From Acetobacteraceae bacterium (GTDB lineage: Bacteria; Pseudomonadota; Alphaproteobacteria; Acetobacterales; Acetobacteraceae), in the NCBI GenBank assembly GCA_025352375.1, contig JANXTL010000092.1:1-64000 (forward strand): a stretch of DNA of 64,000 bases, in the 5' to 3' direction. Under the pieces are notes generated by a model. That model worked only from the letters and a program-made list of their open reading frames with translations, searched no databases and was not told the DNA's origin. The translations under genes and the position numbers were made by a program. Positions 1 to 8,709 of the stretch are shown piece by piece; position 1 is the first letter of the stretch, and the number at the start of each line of letters is the position of its first letter.

Positions 1-639
1 CCACGGCGCGATGTCCGGCGGCAGCAGCGATTCCGTCATGCGGGTGTAAGCGGATGGCGAGATTGCGTTCAGGCGGATATTGTATTTCGCGCCCTCGTGC
101 CGCAGCACGTTGATCAACCCGTTCACGGCCATTTTCGCCGCGCCGTAATTGGCCTGGCCGAAATTGCCGACGGTGCCGGAGCCGGAGGTCGTCACCACGA
201 TGCGTCCATATTGCTGCTTGCGCATGATGGGCCAGGCGGCCTTGATGCAGTATGCGGTGCCGAAATGGTGCACCTGGTTGACGAACTCGTAGTCCTCCAT
301 GGACATGTTGTTGAACGCCTTGTCGCGCAGGATGCCGGCGTTGTTGACCAGGATATCCAGCCGGCCCCATGTATTCACAGCGGTGTCGACGATGCCTTGC
401 GCGGCGGCTTCCTCGGCGACGGAGTTGTAGTTGGCGACAGCCTGCCCACCGGCCGCCTTTATTTCCGCCACCACCGCGTCCGCGACCCTATGCGCACCGC
501 CGGTGCCGTCCACCGATCCGCCGGGATCGTTCACCACCACCTTTGCCCCGCGGGAGGCCAAAAGCAGTGCGTGGCAACGGCCGAGGCCAGCGCCAGCCCC
601 GGTGACGATCGCCACCCGGTCATCGTAACGTACGTCCAT
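1..639 (-). CDS. SDR family oxidoreductase (3-hydroxyacyl-CoA dehydrogenase-like), truncated by window edge
   Basis: Reverse-strand translation from ATG at 639 gives MDVRYDDRVAIVTGAGAGLGRCHALLLASRGAKVVVNDPGG...; TGxGxGxG Rossmann motif, NNAG, YGAAK. Confidence 0.85.
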   Translation of the reverse strand, partial: MDVRYDDRVAIVTGAGAGLGRCHALLLASRGAKVVVNDPGGSVDGTGGAHRVADAVVAEIKAAGGQAVANYNSVAEEAAAQGIVDTAVNTWGRLDILVNNAGILRDKAFNNMSMEDYEFVNQVHHFGTAYCIKAAWPIMRKQQYGRIVVTTSGSGTVGNFGQANYGAAKMAVNGLINVLRHEGAKYNIRLNAISPSAYTRMTESLLPPDIAPW

Positions 640-642
640 GGA

Positions 643-1530
643 TTAAACTCCCAACTTGGATTTCACGAAGGCTCCGCCGGCTGCGATAGCGCGTTTTCCG
701 GCGGACAGTTCGGTGTGGTAGGTGTGCCAGACGTGGATCATTTCAGGCCAGATTTGCAGGTCTACCGCCACGTCGGCGATGCCGGCGGCGCGGGCCAACT
801 GGATGGAATCGTCCAGCAGCGTCTCGCACGCGCCCACCTGGATCATCATGGGCGGCAAACCGCGCAGATCGCCGTAGTGAGGCGCGGCATGGGCGGAACG
901 AGGATCGGCCCCGGCCAGGTATGTTTCCGCCATGAACCTGATGGTCGGTGCCTGCACGGTTGGGTCGGTCGCGGCACGATCGGTAAAGGATTCGCCTCGT
1001 GCTTCCATGTCCACCCACGGGGAAATGCACCAGGCGCAGGCAGGCAAAGGCAATCCGGCATCGCGAATGGCCAGAATGCCGCCGACCACCAGCCCGCCGC
1101 CGGCGCTGTCACCCGCGATGCATATTTTCCCGGCCGCGACACCGCTGGATAGCAGGAACCGATACGCCGCGACCGTATCCTCCACCGCCGCCGGAAACGG
1201 GTGCTCGGGTGCCATACGGTAATCGATCGCGAGTGTTCGCACGCCCGCGGTGCGCCCACACTCGGCGACCAGATGCCGATGGCTGTCGAGCGAGCCGATC
1301 ACGTAGCCGCCGCCATGCAGGAAAAGGATGACCTTGGAGGCGTCGGCACCCGGGGTCGAAGTCCACTCGGCCTTCACGCCATTGGCGCTGAGCGGTTCGA
1401 CCTTCACGTCGGAAGGCAGTCCAAAGTCCAGGCCGCGTGCGTCGTAATCCCTGCGCATTTGGGGAATTTCAGTGGCGCGCGTTCGGTCGGCTATCTGAGC
1501 GCGTATCGCGGTGATTTCTGGGTCGCTCAT
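643..1530 (-). CDS. alpha/beta hydrolase, HSL-like (HGGG, GDSAGG motifs)
   Basis: 295-aa ORF with FLHGGGYVIGS and GDSAGGGL. Confidence 0.85.
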   Translation of the reverse strand: MSDPEITAIRAQIADRTRATEIPQMRRDYDARGLDFGLPSDVKVEPLSANGVKAEWTSTPGADASKVILFLHGGGYVIGSLDSHRHLVAECGRTAGVRTLAIDYRMAPEHPFPAAVEDTVAAYRFLLSSGVAAGKICIAGDSAGGGLVVGGILAIRDAGLPLPACAWCISPWVDMEARGESFTDRAATDPTVQAPTIRFMAETYLAGADPRSAHAAPHYGDLRGLPPMMIQVGACETLLDDSIQLARAAGIADVAVDLQIWPEMIHVWHTYHTELSAGKRAIAAGGAFVKSKLGV

Positions 1531-1575
1531 GAGATTTTTCTCCGGGTTTGGTCAATCGGACACAAGGCGGCGCAC

Positions 1576-2436
1576 CTATTTCCTGGCGGGCGAATTGGGC
1601 GTGACCAGTTCGATCGGCGCTTTGGTCGGATTCTTACGCAGGCGAGCGATATAGTCCAGTTCCCGCATTGCGATAGGATTGTTGGGATCGGTGACAAGCG
1701 AGTCACGGTACGATTTCTCGGCCTCGTCCAGCCGACCTAATTCGGTCAGTGCGAGGCCGCGGCCACGAAGCATGCGCCCTCGATATTTGTTGTCGAGATT
1801 TGGTATACGTAATCCGCCATCATAAGCAACAAGCGCCTCCCCGAAGCGTTTCAGCCCGATCAGCGCGATAGCCCGCTCCGTCGTAAGGTTGGGCAGGGTT
1901 TCGCCCAGCAATTCACCCGGCAGAGGCGAAGGCAGCGCCAAACCAGCGTCGAGTACCCTCAATGCGTCGGGTACTCTGCCAATTTCGTTATAATAGGTTC
2001 CGAGCAATAACGCCGCCGACGGGTACGGGTTGTTCACGGCGATAATTCTGTCGCTGGTCTTGCCCCCTGGCGCCAGCACGTATCTCAACGGCGCCTTCAC
2101 AGACTCGGTCTGCCCATCGACCAGGATGGCGATCGTGTTGTCTGCCTGCCGCGCGGCCGCGAACCGTTTATCCGCCGCGGCAAGCGCTTCCTCCAGTTCC
2201 GCGACGTGGCTTCCAATGGCTTGCAGCCCGCCCTTATTCACGTCCGCCCGTACGGCGGCGACGATGGTTTGGGTTTTCTTCCAGTAGGGCAATAATTTGA
2301 CGGTTAGCGGAGCGACGTTTACCGTCGTTTCCTCGGCCGCGGTCGAACGCAGGGGGGCAAATAGCAGACCGAACGCGAGTATCGCGAAGGCGAGGCACGG
2401 CTTCATCCGCGGTAGAGGCGGGCTCAGGAACGTCAC
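1576..2436 (-). CDS. TPR-containing secreted/periplasmic protein
   Basis: 286-aa ORF, hydrophobic N-terminal signal-like segment and C-terminal TPR-like helices. Confidence 0.6.
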   Translation of the reverse strand: MTFLSPPLPRMKPCLAFAILAFGLLFAPLRSTAAEETTVNVAPLTVKLLPYWKKTQTIVAAVRADVNKGGLQAIGSHVAELEEALAAADKRFAAARQADNTIAILVDGQTESVKAPLRYVLAPGGKTSDRIIAVNNPYPSAALLLGTYYNEIGRVPDALRVLDAGLALPSPLPGELLGETLPNLTTERAIALIGLKRFGEALVAYDGGLRIPNLDNKYRGRMLRGRGLALTELGRLDEAEKSYRDSLVTDPNNPIAMRELDYIARLRKNPTKAPIELVTPNSPARK

Positions 2437-2744
2437 AATACCTCATCCCCAGCCACAAAAACCTCCCGGGCCCGGGTGACATCGGGCCAGCACCGATCGA
2501 ACACGGCAATCGAAGCTTTAATCGCAGCCCCCTGTATCACCGCGTCCAACCGTTCATGGGATTCAAAGCGGTAATGCGCGCAATGAATTGCCGGATCCTG
2601 CTCGCTCCACCCGCGCCACGCGGTCGCAACGCCGAACGCCTTCATGGCGTCCGGCATGTGCTCCGCGCGATACCAGGCATCGAAGCCCGCACGGTCGGCG
2701 ACCGAAGCCACCGTCGCGCGGACCACCAACCAGGCGGCGGGCAT
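2433..2744 (-). CDS. conserved hypothetical, EthD/ferredoxin-fold-like small protein
   Basis: 103-aa ORF (FDAWYRAEHMPDAMKAFG); 4-nt overlap with downstream gene. Confidence 0.5.
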   Translation of the reverse strand: MPAAWLVVRATVASVADRAGFDAWYRAEHMPDAMKAFGVATAWRGWSEQDPAIHCAHYRFESHERLDAVIQGAAIKASIAVFDRCWPDVTRAREVFVAGDEVL

Positions 2745-2745
2745 G

Positions 2746-3666
2746 TTACGCTTTCGCGTATTTGCCGGTAAGCTGGTTGGTCGGGCCTTCCAGGCCCTTC
2801 TCCTTGCGATCCTGCCGGGTTTCCCGCGACCAGGTGCGCTTCAGGTCGTCCTTGATGTTGAACGTCAGCTTGCCGAGGCCCTGAGTCTCCAGCGTCACCA
2901 CGTCGCCATCCATGAAGGACGACAGGCCGCGATGGTTGGTGCCGGTGGCGAGAATATCGCCGGGTTCCAGCACATGCACGGACGACGCCCACTCGATGCA
3001 GCGGGCGATCTGGTGCGCCATGTCGTTGGTGTTGAAGTCCTGCTTGACCTCACCGTTCACGGTCAACTTGATCGGCAAATTCTGCGGATCGGTTATTTCA
3101 TCCGCCGTCACCAAATACGGCCCGATGGGGGCGAAGGTGGCGCGCGACTTCATCGCGAAGAACCCGGCCGAGGCCAGCCCCCGAGCGGACCCGTCGATGA
3201 AGTTCATATAGCCAAAAATGTAGTTCATCGCGTCGGCGGCTTTGACGTTGTCGGCGCGCTTGGAGATCACCAGGGCCATTTCGGCCTCGCCCTCGAAGAT
3301 CGTGGCGGGTTCGTCCGGCAGTACCATTGTGTCGCCGTTGCCGATCACGGCCGTCGCGGCTTTATGGAAGGCGTTGATTTGCGGCTTCTTCGGCAGGGTG
3401 CCGTTTTCCATATAATTCACCGCCATGCAGACGATATTGCCGGGCTTGGGCACCGGCGGGCGGATGCGCACGCTGGACACTGGGACGCCGGCACCGGCTG
3501 AGGCCGCCTCGATCTTGCCCTTATAGTCGCCCCAGGCGGCGATCAGGTTGGACAGTAGGTCGCCAGGACCGGTGTGCGGTATGGACGCGACGGCGGCGGA
3601 CACGTCGACGATGTTTTCACCAACGACGACGCCCAGACGGAAGTCGTTAAAAAACGCGAGTTTCAT
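2746..3666 (-). CDS. fumarylacetoacetate hydrolase family protein
   Basis: 306-aa ORF with FEGEAEMALVI, GYMNFIDGSARG, GDILATGTNHRG. Confidence 0.85.
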   Translation of the reverse strand: MKLAFFNDFRLGVVVGENIVDVSAAVASIPHTGPGDLLSNLIAAWGDYKGKIEAASAGAGVPVSSVRIRPPVPKPGNIVCMAVNYMENGTLPKKPQINAFHKAATAVIGNGDTMVLPDEPATIFEGEAEMALVISKRADNVKAADAMNYIFGYMNFIDGSARGLASAGFFAMKSRATFAPIGPYLVTADEITDPQNLPIKLTVNGEVKQDFNTNDMAHQIARCIEWASSVHVLEPGDILATGTNHRGLSSFMDGDVVTLETQGLGKLTFNIKDDLKRTWSRETRQDRKEKGLEGPTNQLTGKYAKA

Positions 3667-3693
3667 GGTTTCCTCCTTGGAACTACCAACACA

Positions 3694-4680
3694 CTAGCCC
3701 GCTGTCAGGTCCGCCAGCAACGGCAGGCATTCAGCGGCGAACCATTCGATCTGGCGGTTGCGTTCCTCGTAGGGTCCGAGCAGGTCCAACGCGATATGCC
3801 GCACCCCGGCGGCGTGGAATTCCCGGATGCGGTCGGCGACCTGTTGCGAGGTGCCAAGGGCGCAATACCGCGCCGCCGCCTTCCGGAAATCCATCGCATA
3901 CCGAACGCTGAGGGTCTCCGTCGCTCGGTCCAGCGCGGTCTCGTAATCCTTGTCCAGCCGGGTGAACAACAAATGCCCGGTGCCGAACGGAACCGTCCCC
4001 CTGCCCTTTTCATCCGCCGTGTCGCCGATCGTCGCCAGCGCATCGCGGTACATCTCGGGGGAGATCACATAGGCCAGGAATCCGTCGCCTAGCCTTCCGA
4101 TGCGGCGCAGCGCGGCGGGCTTGCGGCCGGCGAACCAGATCGGCGGGCCGCCGGCTTGGCGGGGGCCGGGACGCATGGGGATGTCCTCGAACGGGCCGTA
4201 GAATTTGCCGTGGTGGCTGACCGGTTCGCCGCTGAAGTATTTGCGGATGACCTGCACGCCCTCGGCCAGACGGGCGCCGCGTTCGTTGTGGGGGACGTCG
4301 CAGGCGGCGTATTCCTTGGGGAATTCTCCGCCCACGCCGACGCCGAAGATGAACCGGCCCTCGGTCAGGTGGTCCAGCGTCAGCACCTGCTTGGCGACCG
4401 GCGTGGGGTGGCGCAGCGGCACCAGCAGCACGGACGTCCCCAGCGTCAGTCGCCGGCTCACCACCGCCGCCTGCGCCAATTGCAACAGCGGGTCCAGAAT
4501 GGGGATGGCGAAGGAGATGTGATCTCCGGCCCAGAGCGAATCGTAGCCGCAGCGATCCACAAGCTGCACCAGTTCCACCAGCTCGTCGATCCGCGGCTCC
4601 CACGGGCCGTTCGCCGGTTCCGTGCGGCGGTGGATGGTCTGGATTCCGATGCGCAGCTTTTTGTCCAGGATCAGGGCCAT
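3694..4680 (-). CDS. LLM class flavin-dependent oxidoreductase
   Basis: Start at ATG 4680 (MALILDKKLRIGIQT...); luciferase-like motifs (YDSLWAGDH, RFIFGVGVGGEFPKEY). Confidence 0.85.
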   Translation of the reverse strand: MALILDKKLRIGIQTIHRRTEPANGPWEPRIDELVELVQLVDRCGYDSLWAGDHISFAIPILDPLLQLAQAAVVSRRLTLGTSVLLVPLRHPTPVAKQVLTLDHLTEGRFIFGVGVGGEFPKEYAACDVPHNERGARLAEGVQVIRKYFSGEPVSHHGKFYGPFEDIPMRPGPRQAGGPPIWFAGRKPAALRRIGRLGDGFLAYVISPEMYRDALATIGDTADEKGRGTVPFGTGHLLFTRLDKDYETALDRATETLSVRYAMDFRKAAARYCALGTSQQVADRIREFHAAGVRHIALDLLGPYEERNRQIEWFAAECLPLLADLTAG

Positions 4681-4757
4681 AGATGCGTCCTCCTGCGCGG
4701 ATGTTGCAGCCAACGCCGTCGCCCGCCAAGCTACGGCCAACGCATTTGGAGGAACCC

Positions 4758-5540
4758 ATGCCCGATTTGCTCGAGAAAATCGAAAACGGCGTCGCCACGC
4801 TGACCCTGAACCGGCCGGAGGCGCTAAACGCGCTGTCGATGGATATCCGCAACGGGCTGATCGCCGCCCTGAACCGCTATGCCGAGGATGACTCCGTCCG
4901 CTGCATCGTCATCACTGGCGCCGGCCGCGCGTTCTGTTCGGGAGGCGACGTCAAGGGCATGGGCGAGCGGGCGGCGCGCGGGCTGGAATCAAGGGCACGC
5001 GGGATCCAGTTCTCCAACTCGATCCCGATGGCGATGCGCAAACATCCGAAAGTCATCATCGCCATGGTGAACGGCGTCGCAGCCGGCGCCGGCCTGAGCA
5101 TGTCCATGGCCTGCGACATGCGCATCGCGGCGCGGTCCGCACGCTTCACCACCGCCTTCCTGAAGATTGGCCTGTCCGGCGATTGGGGCGGTTCCTGGAC
5201 GCTCACCCGCCTCGTCGGCACAGCCAAGGCCCGGGAGCTTTTTTTCCTCCCCGACCTCATTGGGTCGGAGGAAGCGCTGCGGATCGGTCTGGTCAACCGC
5301 GTGGTGGACGACGCGGAATTGCATGCGACGACCATGGAAATGGCGCAGCGCATCGCGGAGATGCCGCAAATCGCAGTCGCCGCGACCAAGCGGAACCTGT
5401 TCGAATCGGAAACCGGCAGCTTCGATACGGTGCTGGATATGGAAGCCTTCAACCAGGCTCGCTGCTCGCAGACCGGGGATCACCGGGAGGCTGTCGCCGC
5501 CTTTAAGGAAAAGCGCAAGCCAGTGTTCGAGGGGCACTGA
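4758..5540 (+). CDS. enoyl-CoA hydratase/isomerase family protein
   Basis: MPDLLEKIENGVATLTLNRPEALNALS; GAGRAFCSGGDVKGMG; RBS-like GGAGG upstream. Confidence 0.9.
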   Translation: MPDLLEKIENGVATLTLNRPEALNALSMDIRNGLIAALNRYAEDDSVRCIVITGAGRAFCSGGDVKGMGERAARGLESRARGIQFSNSIPMAMRKHPKVIIAMVNGVAAGAGLSMSMACDMRIAARSARFTTAFLKIGLSGDWGGSWTLTRLVGTAKARELFFLPDLIGSEEALRIGLVNRVVDDAELHATTMEMAQRIAEMPQIAVAATKRNLFESETGSFDTVLDMEAFNQARCSQTGDHREAVAAFKEKRKPVFEGH

Positions 5541-5673
5541 GACTTGAACACTCGTTTGAGCCAGATCGCGGCATCCGCCAAGGCGTCGGAAAGTGCCGGC
5601 AGTCGTAACGCAGAACATCGAACGCATCCCGACCCCGTTCCTGGGCTACAAGACAGCTTGGTGAGGTAACCCG

Positions 5674-6285
5674 ATGAAATTTTTCTACGCCGAAGGCTCC
5701 CCCTACGCGCGAATCGTGCGGATCGCGCTGCTCGAACTGGGGATGAACGATACGGTGGAGAAGGAGATCGTTACCCTGCGCGATCCCGAGTCCGCCCTGC
5801 TGCCCTATAACCCCATCGGGCGGGTGCCGACCCTGCAACTGGACGACGGCACGATCCTGACGGAATCGCTGCTGATTTTCTTCTATTTGGACACCCAGCA
5901 CGGTGGCCAACCGCTGCTGCCGCGCGACGGCTCCGACGGCTGGGTCACCCTCTCACGCATGGGCACCGCAATGGGCCTGATCGACGGCATCGCCGTCTGG
6001 AACCGCGCTTTACGCCTGCCGGAGCATGAACGCTCGCCTGGCGTGCTGGCGCTGGAACGCACCCGCGCTACGCGCACCCTCGACGCACTGGAAAAGGCGG
6101 TGGCGGGGGGCGCCTACACCGGCCGGCTTGACGCTGCGCGCATTGCCCTCGGTTCTACCCTGGGATGGACAGAGCGGCGCCATCGGAAATTTAATTGGCG
6201 AGAGGGACATCCGGTACTGTCGGCCTGGTATGACGACATTGCCCAAACCCCTTCGTTTACGATGACTTTACCGCCGATCGTGTAA
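5674..6285 (+). CDS. glutathione S-transferase family protein
   Basis: 203-aa ORF, MKFFYAEGSPYARIVRIALLELG, N-terminal thioredoxin-fold signature. Confidence 0.85.
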   Translation: MKFFYAEGSPYARIVRIALLELGMNDTVEKEIVTLRDPESALLPYNPIGRVPTLQLDDGTILTESLLIFFYLDTQHGGQPLLPRDGSDGWVTLSRMGTAMGLIDGIAVWNRALRLPEHERSPGVLALERTRATRTLDALEKAVAGGAYTGRLDAARIALGSTLGWTERRHRKFNWREGHPVLSAWYDDIAQTPSFTMTLPPIV

Positions 6286-6335
6286 AAGGTGCAGATTCGA
6301 TAATATATGTTACAAACTGAAGCGCCTCGGTTGGT

Positions 6336-6452
6336 TAGACCATGATCGTTTGAGGTCGCACGCGATCTCGGCGTTGGATCATGGTCTAAGCCTTTGTTTG
6401 AGAGGGTGATTCACGCCCGAGGTTGAAGTCAACCTCAGGCGATCACGCTCTA
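6336..6452 (+). repeat. MITE-like palindromic element family 1, copy A (117 bp)
   Basis: TAGACCATGATC...GATCATGGTCTAAGCCTTTGTTTGAG...GAGGTTGAAGTCAACCTC...GATCACGCTCTA; near-identical to copies at 8083, 12044 (inverted) and 62559. Confidence 0.9.
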
Positions 6453-6489
6453 ATGTGCATGCGTGCCAACCAATCGAGGAGCCCACTTC

Positions 6490-6612
6490 ATGAAGCGTTT
6501 CGTTATCCTGCTCGTCTTGTTCGGCCTGGGACTCCCCCTTGCCGGATGCGTGGTCGAAGGGCCCGGCCGTCCCGGAGGCTCGTGCTACTGGCATCCGTAT
6601 CGCTGCCGCTAA
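6490..6612 (+). CDS. small (40 aa) putative lipoprotein
   Basis: MKRFVILLVLFGLGLPLAGCVVEGPGRPGGSCYWHPYRCR; lipobox LAGC; GAGGAG RBS-like sequence upstream; TAA stop at the border of repeat family 2. Confidence 0.6.
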   Translation: MKRFVILLVLFGLGLPLAGCVVEGPGRPGGSCYWHPYRCR

Positions 6613-6723
6613 GGCCCTGTCCAAAGATAATCGAATCGATCATGCGGATCGGACAGGGCCTAAGCTCTTGTTTTGAACGGCAACTTTGCCGGCGTGCTGA
6701 CGCACTTATTTGCCGGCGTTGCC
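6613..6723 (+). repeat. MITE-like palindromic element family 2, copy 1 (111 bp)
   Basis: GGCCCTGTCC...GGACAGGGCCTAAGCTCTTGTTTTGA...GGCGTTGCC identical to 19303..19413; flanked by TAA direct repeats (6610-6612, 6724-6726). Confidence 0.9.
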
Positions 6724-6759
6724 TAAGCGCTGGATCGGGAAGCAAGCGGCGAGAGGGAA

Positions 6760-7941
6760 TCACGCGAAGTCGTAGGCGCCCGCGATCGTCCGGTCAGCAC
6801 CTGACCAGGCTGCGAGTTGGGCGTTGGCGTACGCCCGCATCCGGGCCTCCCGGCTGGTCGCGTCGCCGCCGGCGTTCGCCCAATCCCCCAGAAAGGTCCA
6901 TGTCGCGCCATCGGGAATTCGGAATGTCCAGCCACCTTCGGCGGGCGCACCGAGTTTATTGAACAGCATGTACCCCATCACTTTGTTCGACGGAATGTTC
7001 TTGTACGCCTTCTCGCCAGGCCGCCATTGGCGGTTTTGGGTCATCTGGTAGGCTTCCGTGTCGAAAGCGCGCAAGCCCGCGACATCCACCGCCCACATCA
7101 CCGCCGTATCTTCCATCTCACGCAGCGGAAAGGCCGTCGCGCCGTAGAAATTGCGCGAAACGCAAACCGCTGATTCGTTGAATAGGTCGTTCTTCGTTGT
7201 CCAGACGCGCGGAGCGTTGGTGTCGAGATCGACGGTCGTTCCCTCAACCTCCCATCCCTTTATTGTATGCATAAGATAACGGTTCTTGAGCTGTGTTGTC
7301 ATGCCTTGACCGGTAACGCGATCGATCGACCGCTGATAGTCCGCGCCAGACCCATCGACCCGAAATCCGACGCCCAGCCCCGTGAAGGCGTCCGGGATTC
7401 GCCCGTTGTTGAGATAAGCCATCGTCATGCCACCCCCCGGTCCGGGGATTGCACCGCTCGGCACGGGCGTGGTGTTGGCCCCGACCAAGGGGGATGTCGG
7501 CTCGTAGAGTTCCCGCGTGAGTTTGTTGTAGCCCCTTTTCGTGCAGACTTTGTTCCAACCCTGATCGATCGCGGCCATTTGGTCGACAGCACTCAGCGTC
7601 ATGAATTGCCGAATGGTCATGATGCCCGGAATTGTTTGCCCACCAATAAGAACGTCTCTGAACAAATCGGGTCGGGTGGAGCCGTTACCGAATGCCGCCT
7701 GTGCGATGATCGTCGTGAGACGTTGCATCATCTTGAATTCGACGCGCGGCAGATTATCGGCATCCGCTCCACCGTTCAGCATCAGGTCCCGTTTGCGCGG
7801 TTCGAAACTATCGATCGGCTTGAGGTAGTGGGTCACGAATGGACTCTGGTTACCATCCGGCATCGGTCCTACCATGCGAACGGTGATCGAATTCTTGTAA
7901 ACGGAAACGAGTTGGTCTCCGAGCATGCGGCTGGGGGGCAT
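6760..7941 (-). CDS. hypothetical protein, family not recognised
   Basis: 393-aa ORF, no motif recognised; bounded by repeat elements on both sides. Confidence 0.6.
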   Translation of the reverse strand: MPPSRMLGDQLVSVYKNSITVRMVGPMPDGNQSPFVTHYLKPIDSFEPRKRDLMLNGGADADNLPRVEFKMMQRLTTIIAQAAFGNGSTRPDLFRDVLIGGQTIPGIMTIRQFMTLSAVDQMAAIDQGWNKVCTKRGYNKLTRELYEPTSPLVGANTTPVPSGAIPGPGGGMTMAYLNNGRIPDAFTGLGVGFRVDGSGADYQRSIDRVTGQGMTTQLKNRYLMHTIKGWEVEGTTVDLDTNAPRVWTTKNDLFNESAVCVSRNFYGATAFPLREMEDTAVMWAVDVAGLRAFDTEAYQMTQNRQWRPGEKAYKNIPSNKVMGYMLFNKLGAPAEGGWTFRIPDGATWTFLGDWANAGGDATSREARMRAYANAQLAAWSGADRTIAGAYDFA

Positions 7942-8082
7942 TCTTATACCTGCTTGTTGGCGGGACTTTCCGCTGATTCTTTGACGGCCGCAATGTGTCA
8001 GAACATTGGGCGTTTTTCAAGCTCCCGAACGAATAATTGCGTGAAGACGGGATTATTTTTTTATCCGGCAGTCGGAGGACGT

Positions 8083-8199
8083 TAGACCATGATCGTTTGA
8101 GGTTGCACGCGATCTCGGCGTTCGATCATGGTCTAAGCCTTTGTTTGAGAGGGTGATTCACGCCCGAGGTTGAAGTCAACCTCAGGCGATCACGCTCTA
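8083..8199 (+). repeat. MITE-like palindromic element family 1, copy B (117 bp)
   Basis: Same 117-bp sequence as copy A apart from a few changes in the left hairpin loop. Confidence 0.9.
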
Positions 8200-8640
8200 A
8201 TTCCACCCCAAAATGCTCGGCAACGCCCCGACCGGGATTTCGATCGACGCGCCAGGGCGACAAAATTGCGATTGTGCAGGTCCACGCCGATCGTGCGGTC
8301 GCCATATTGGGTTTGCTGGATGCGTTTGACGTTGCCGAAAGCGCCGTCGTTCATGACGATGTCGGCGCGGCAGATCATGGTGGCATGGACGGGGTACTCG
8401 GCGATGCATCGCCCGTGCGGCGGCATTTTTGTTAGGGCAGACGCGGCCGTCGCGCAACACAGGCGTGAGCGTTCCGACCACAGGGCATAACGGATTGCCA
8501 CTGCCACATCGCACTTGTCCGACACCCGCACCAGGGTCGGGTCCAACCATTGCCGCACATGTTCGCTCGACCAAATCTGCTTGGCGAACCGGCCACAGCG
8601 AAGCAAGCTCAGAGCTTCGGGCGATGACCAATTTTTATCG
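8197..8640 (-). pseudogene. degenerate IS66-family transposase C-terminal remnant
   Basis: Two frames together give SDKCDVAVAIRYALW / LTPVLRDGRVCPNKNAAARAM and terminal LPSILGWN, like the IS66 C-terminus (AIRYAL..LT.fL.DGR...NNAaERA ... LPW); frameshifted. Confidence 0.55.
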
Positions 8641-8666
8641 TCTCGTAGCCAATTATAATATCCGAC

Positions 8667-8698
8667 GCATGTGGCCAGCCCAAAGACTGGCCACATGC
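8667..8698. terminator. perfect 12-bp stem / 8-nt loop hairpin downstream of ketopantoate reductase-like gene
   Basis: GCATGTGGCCAG-CCCAAAGA-CTGGCCACATGC; no clear U-tract. Confidence 0.5.
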
Positions 8699-8709
8699 GA
8701 CACGCTCAA

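Noticed and set aside
4010-4852. 280-aa minus-strand ORF
   Set aside because: Alternative frame of the LLM oxidoreductase gene, Arg/Gly-rich shadow ORF.
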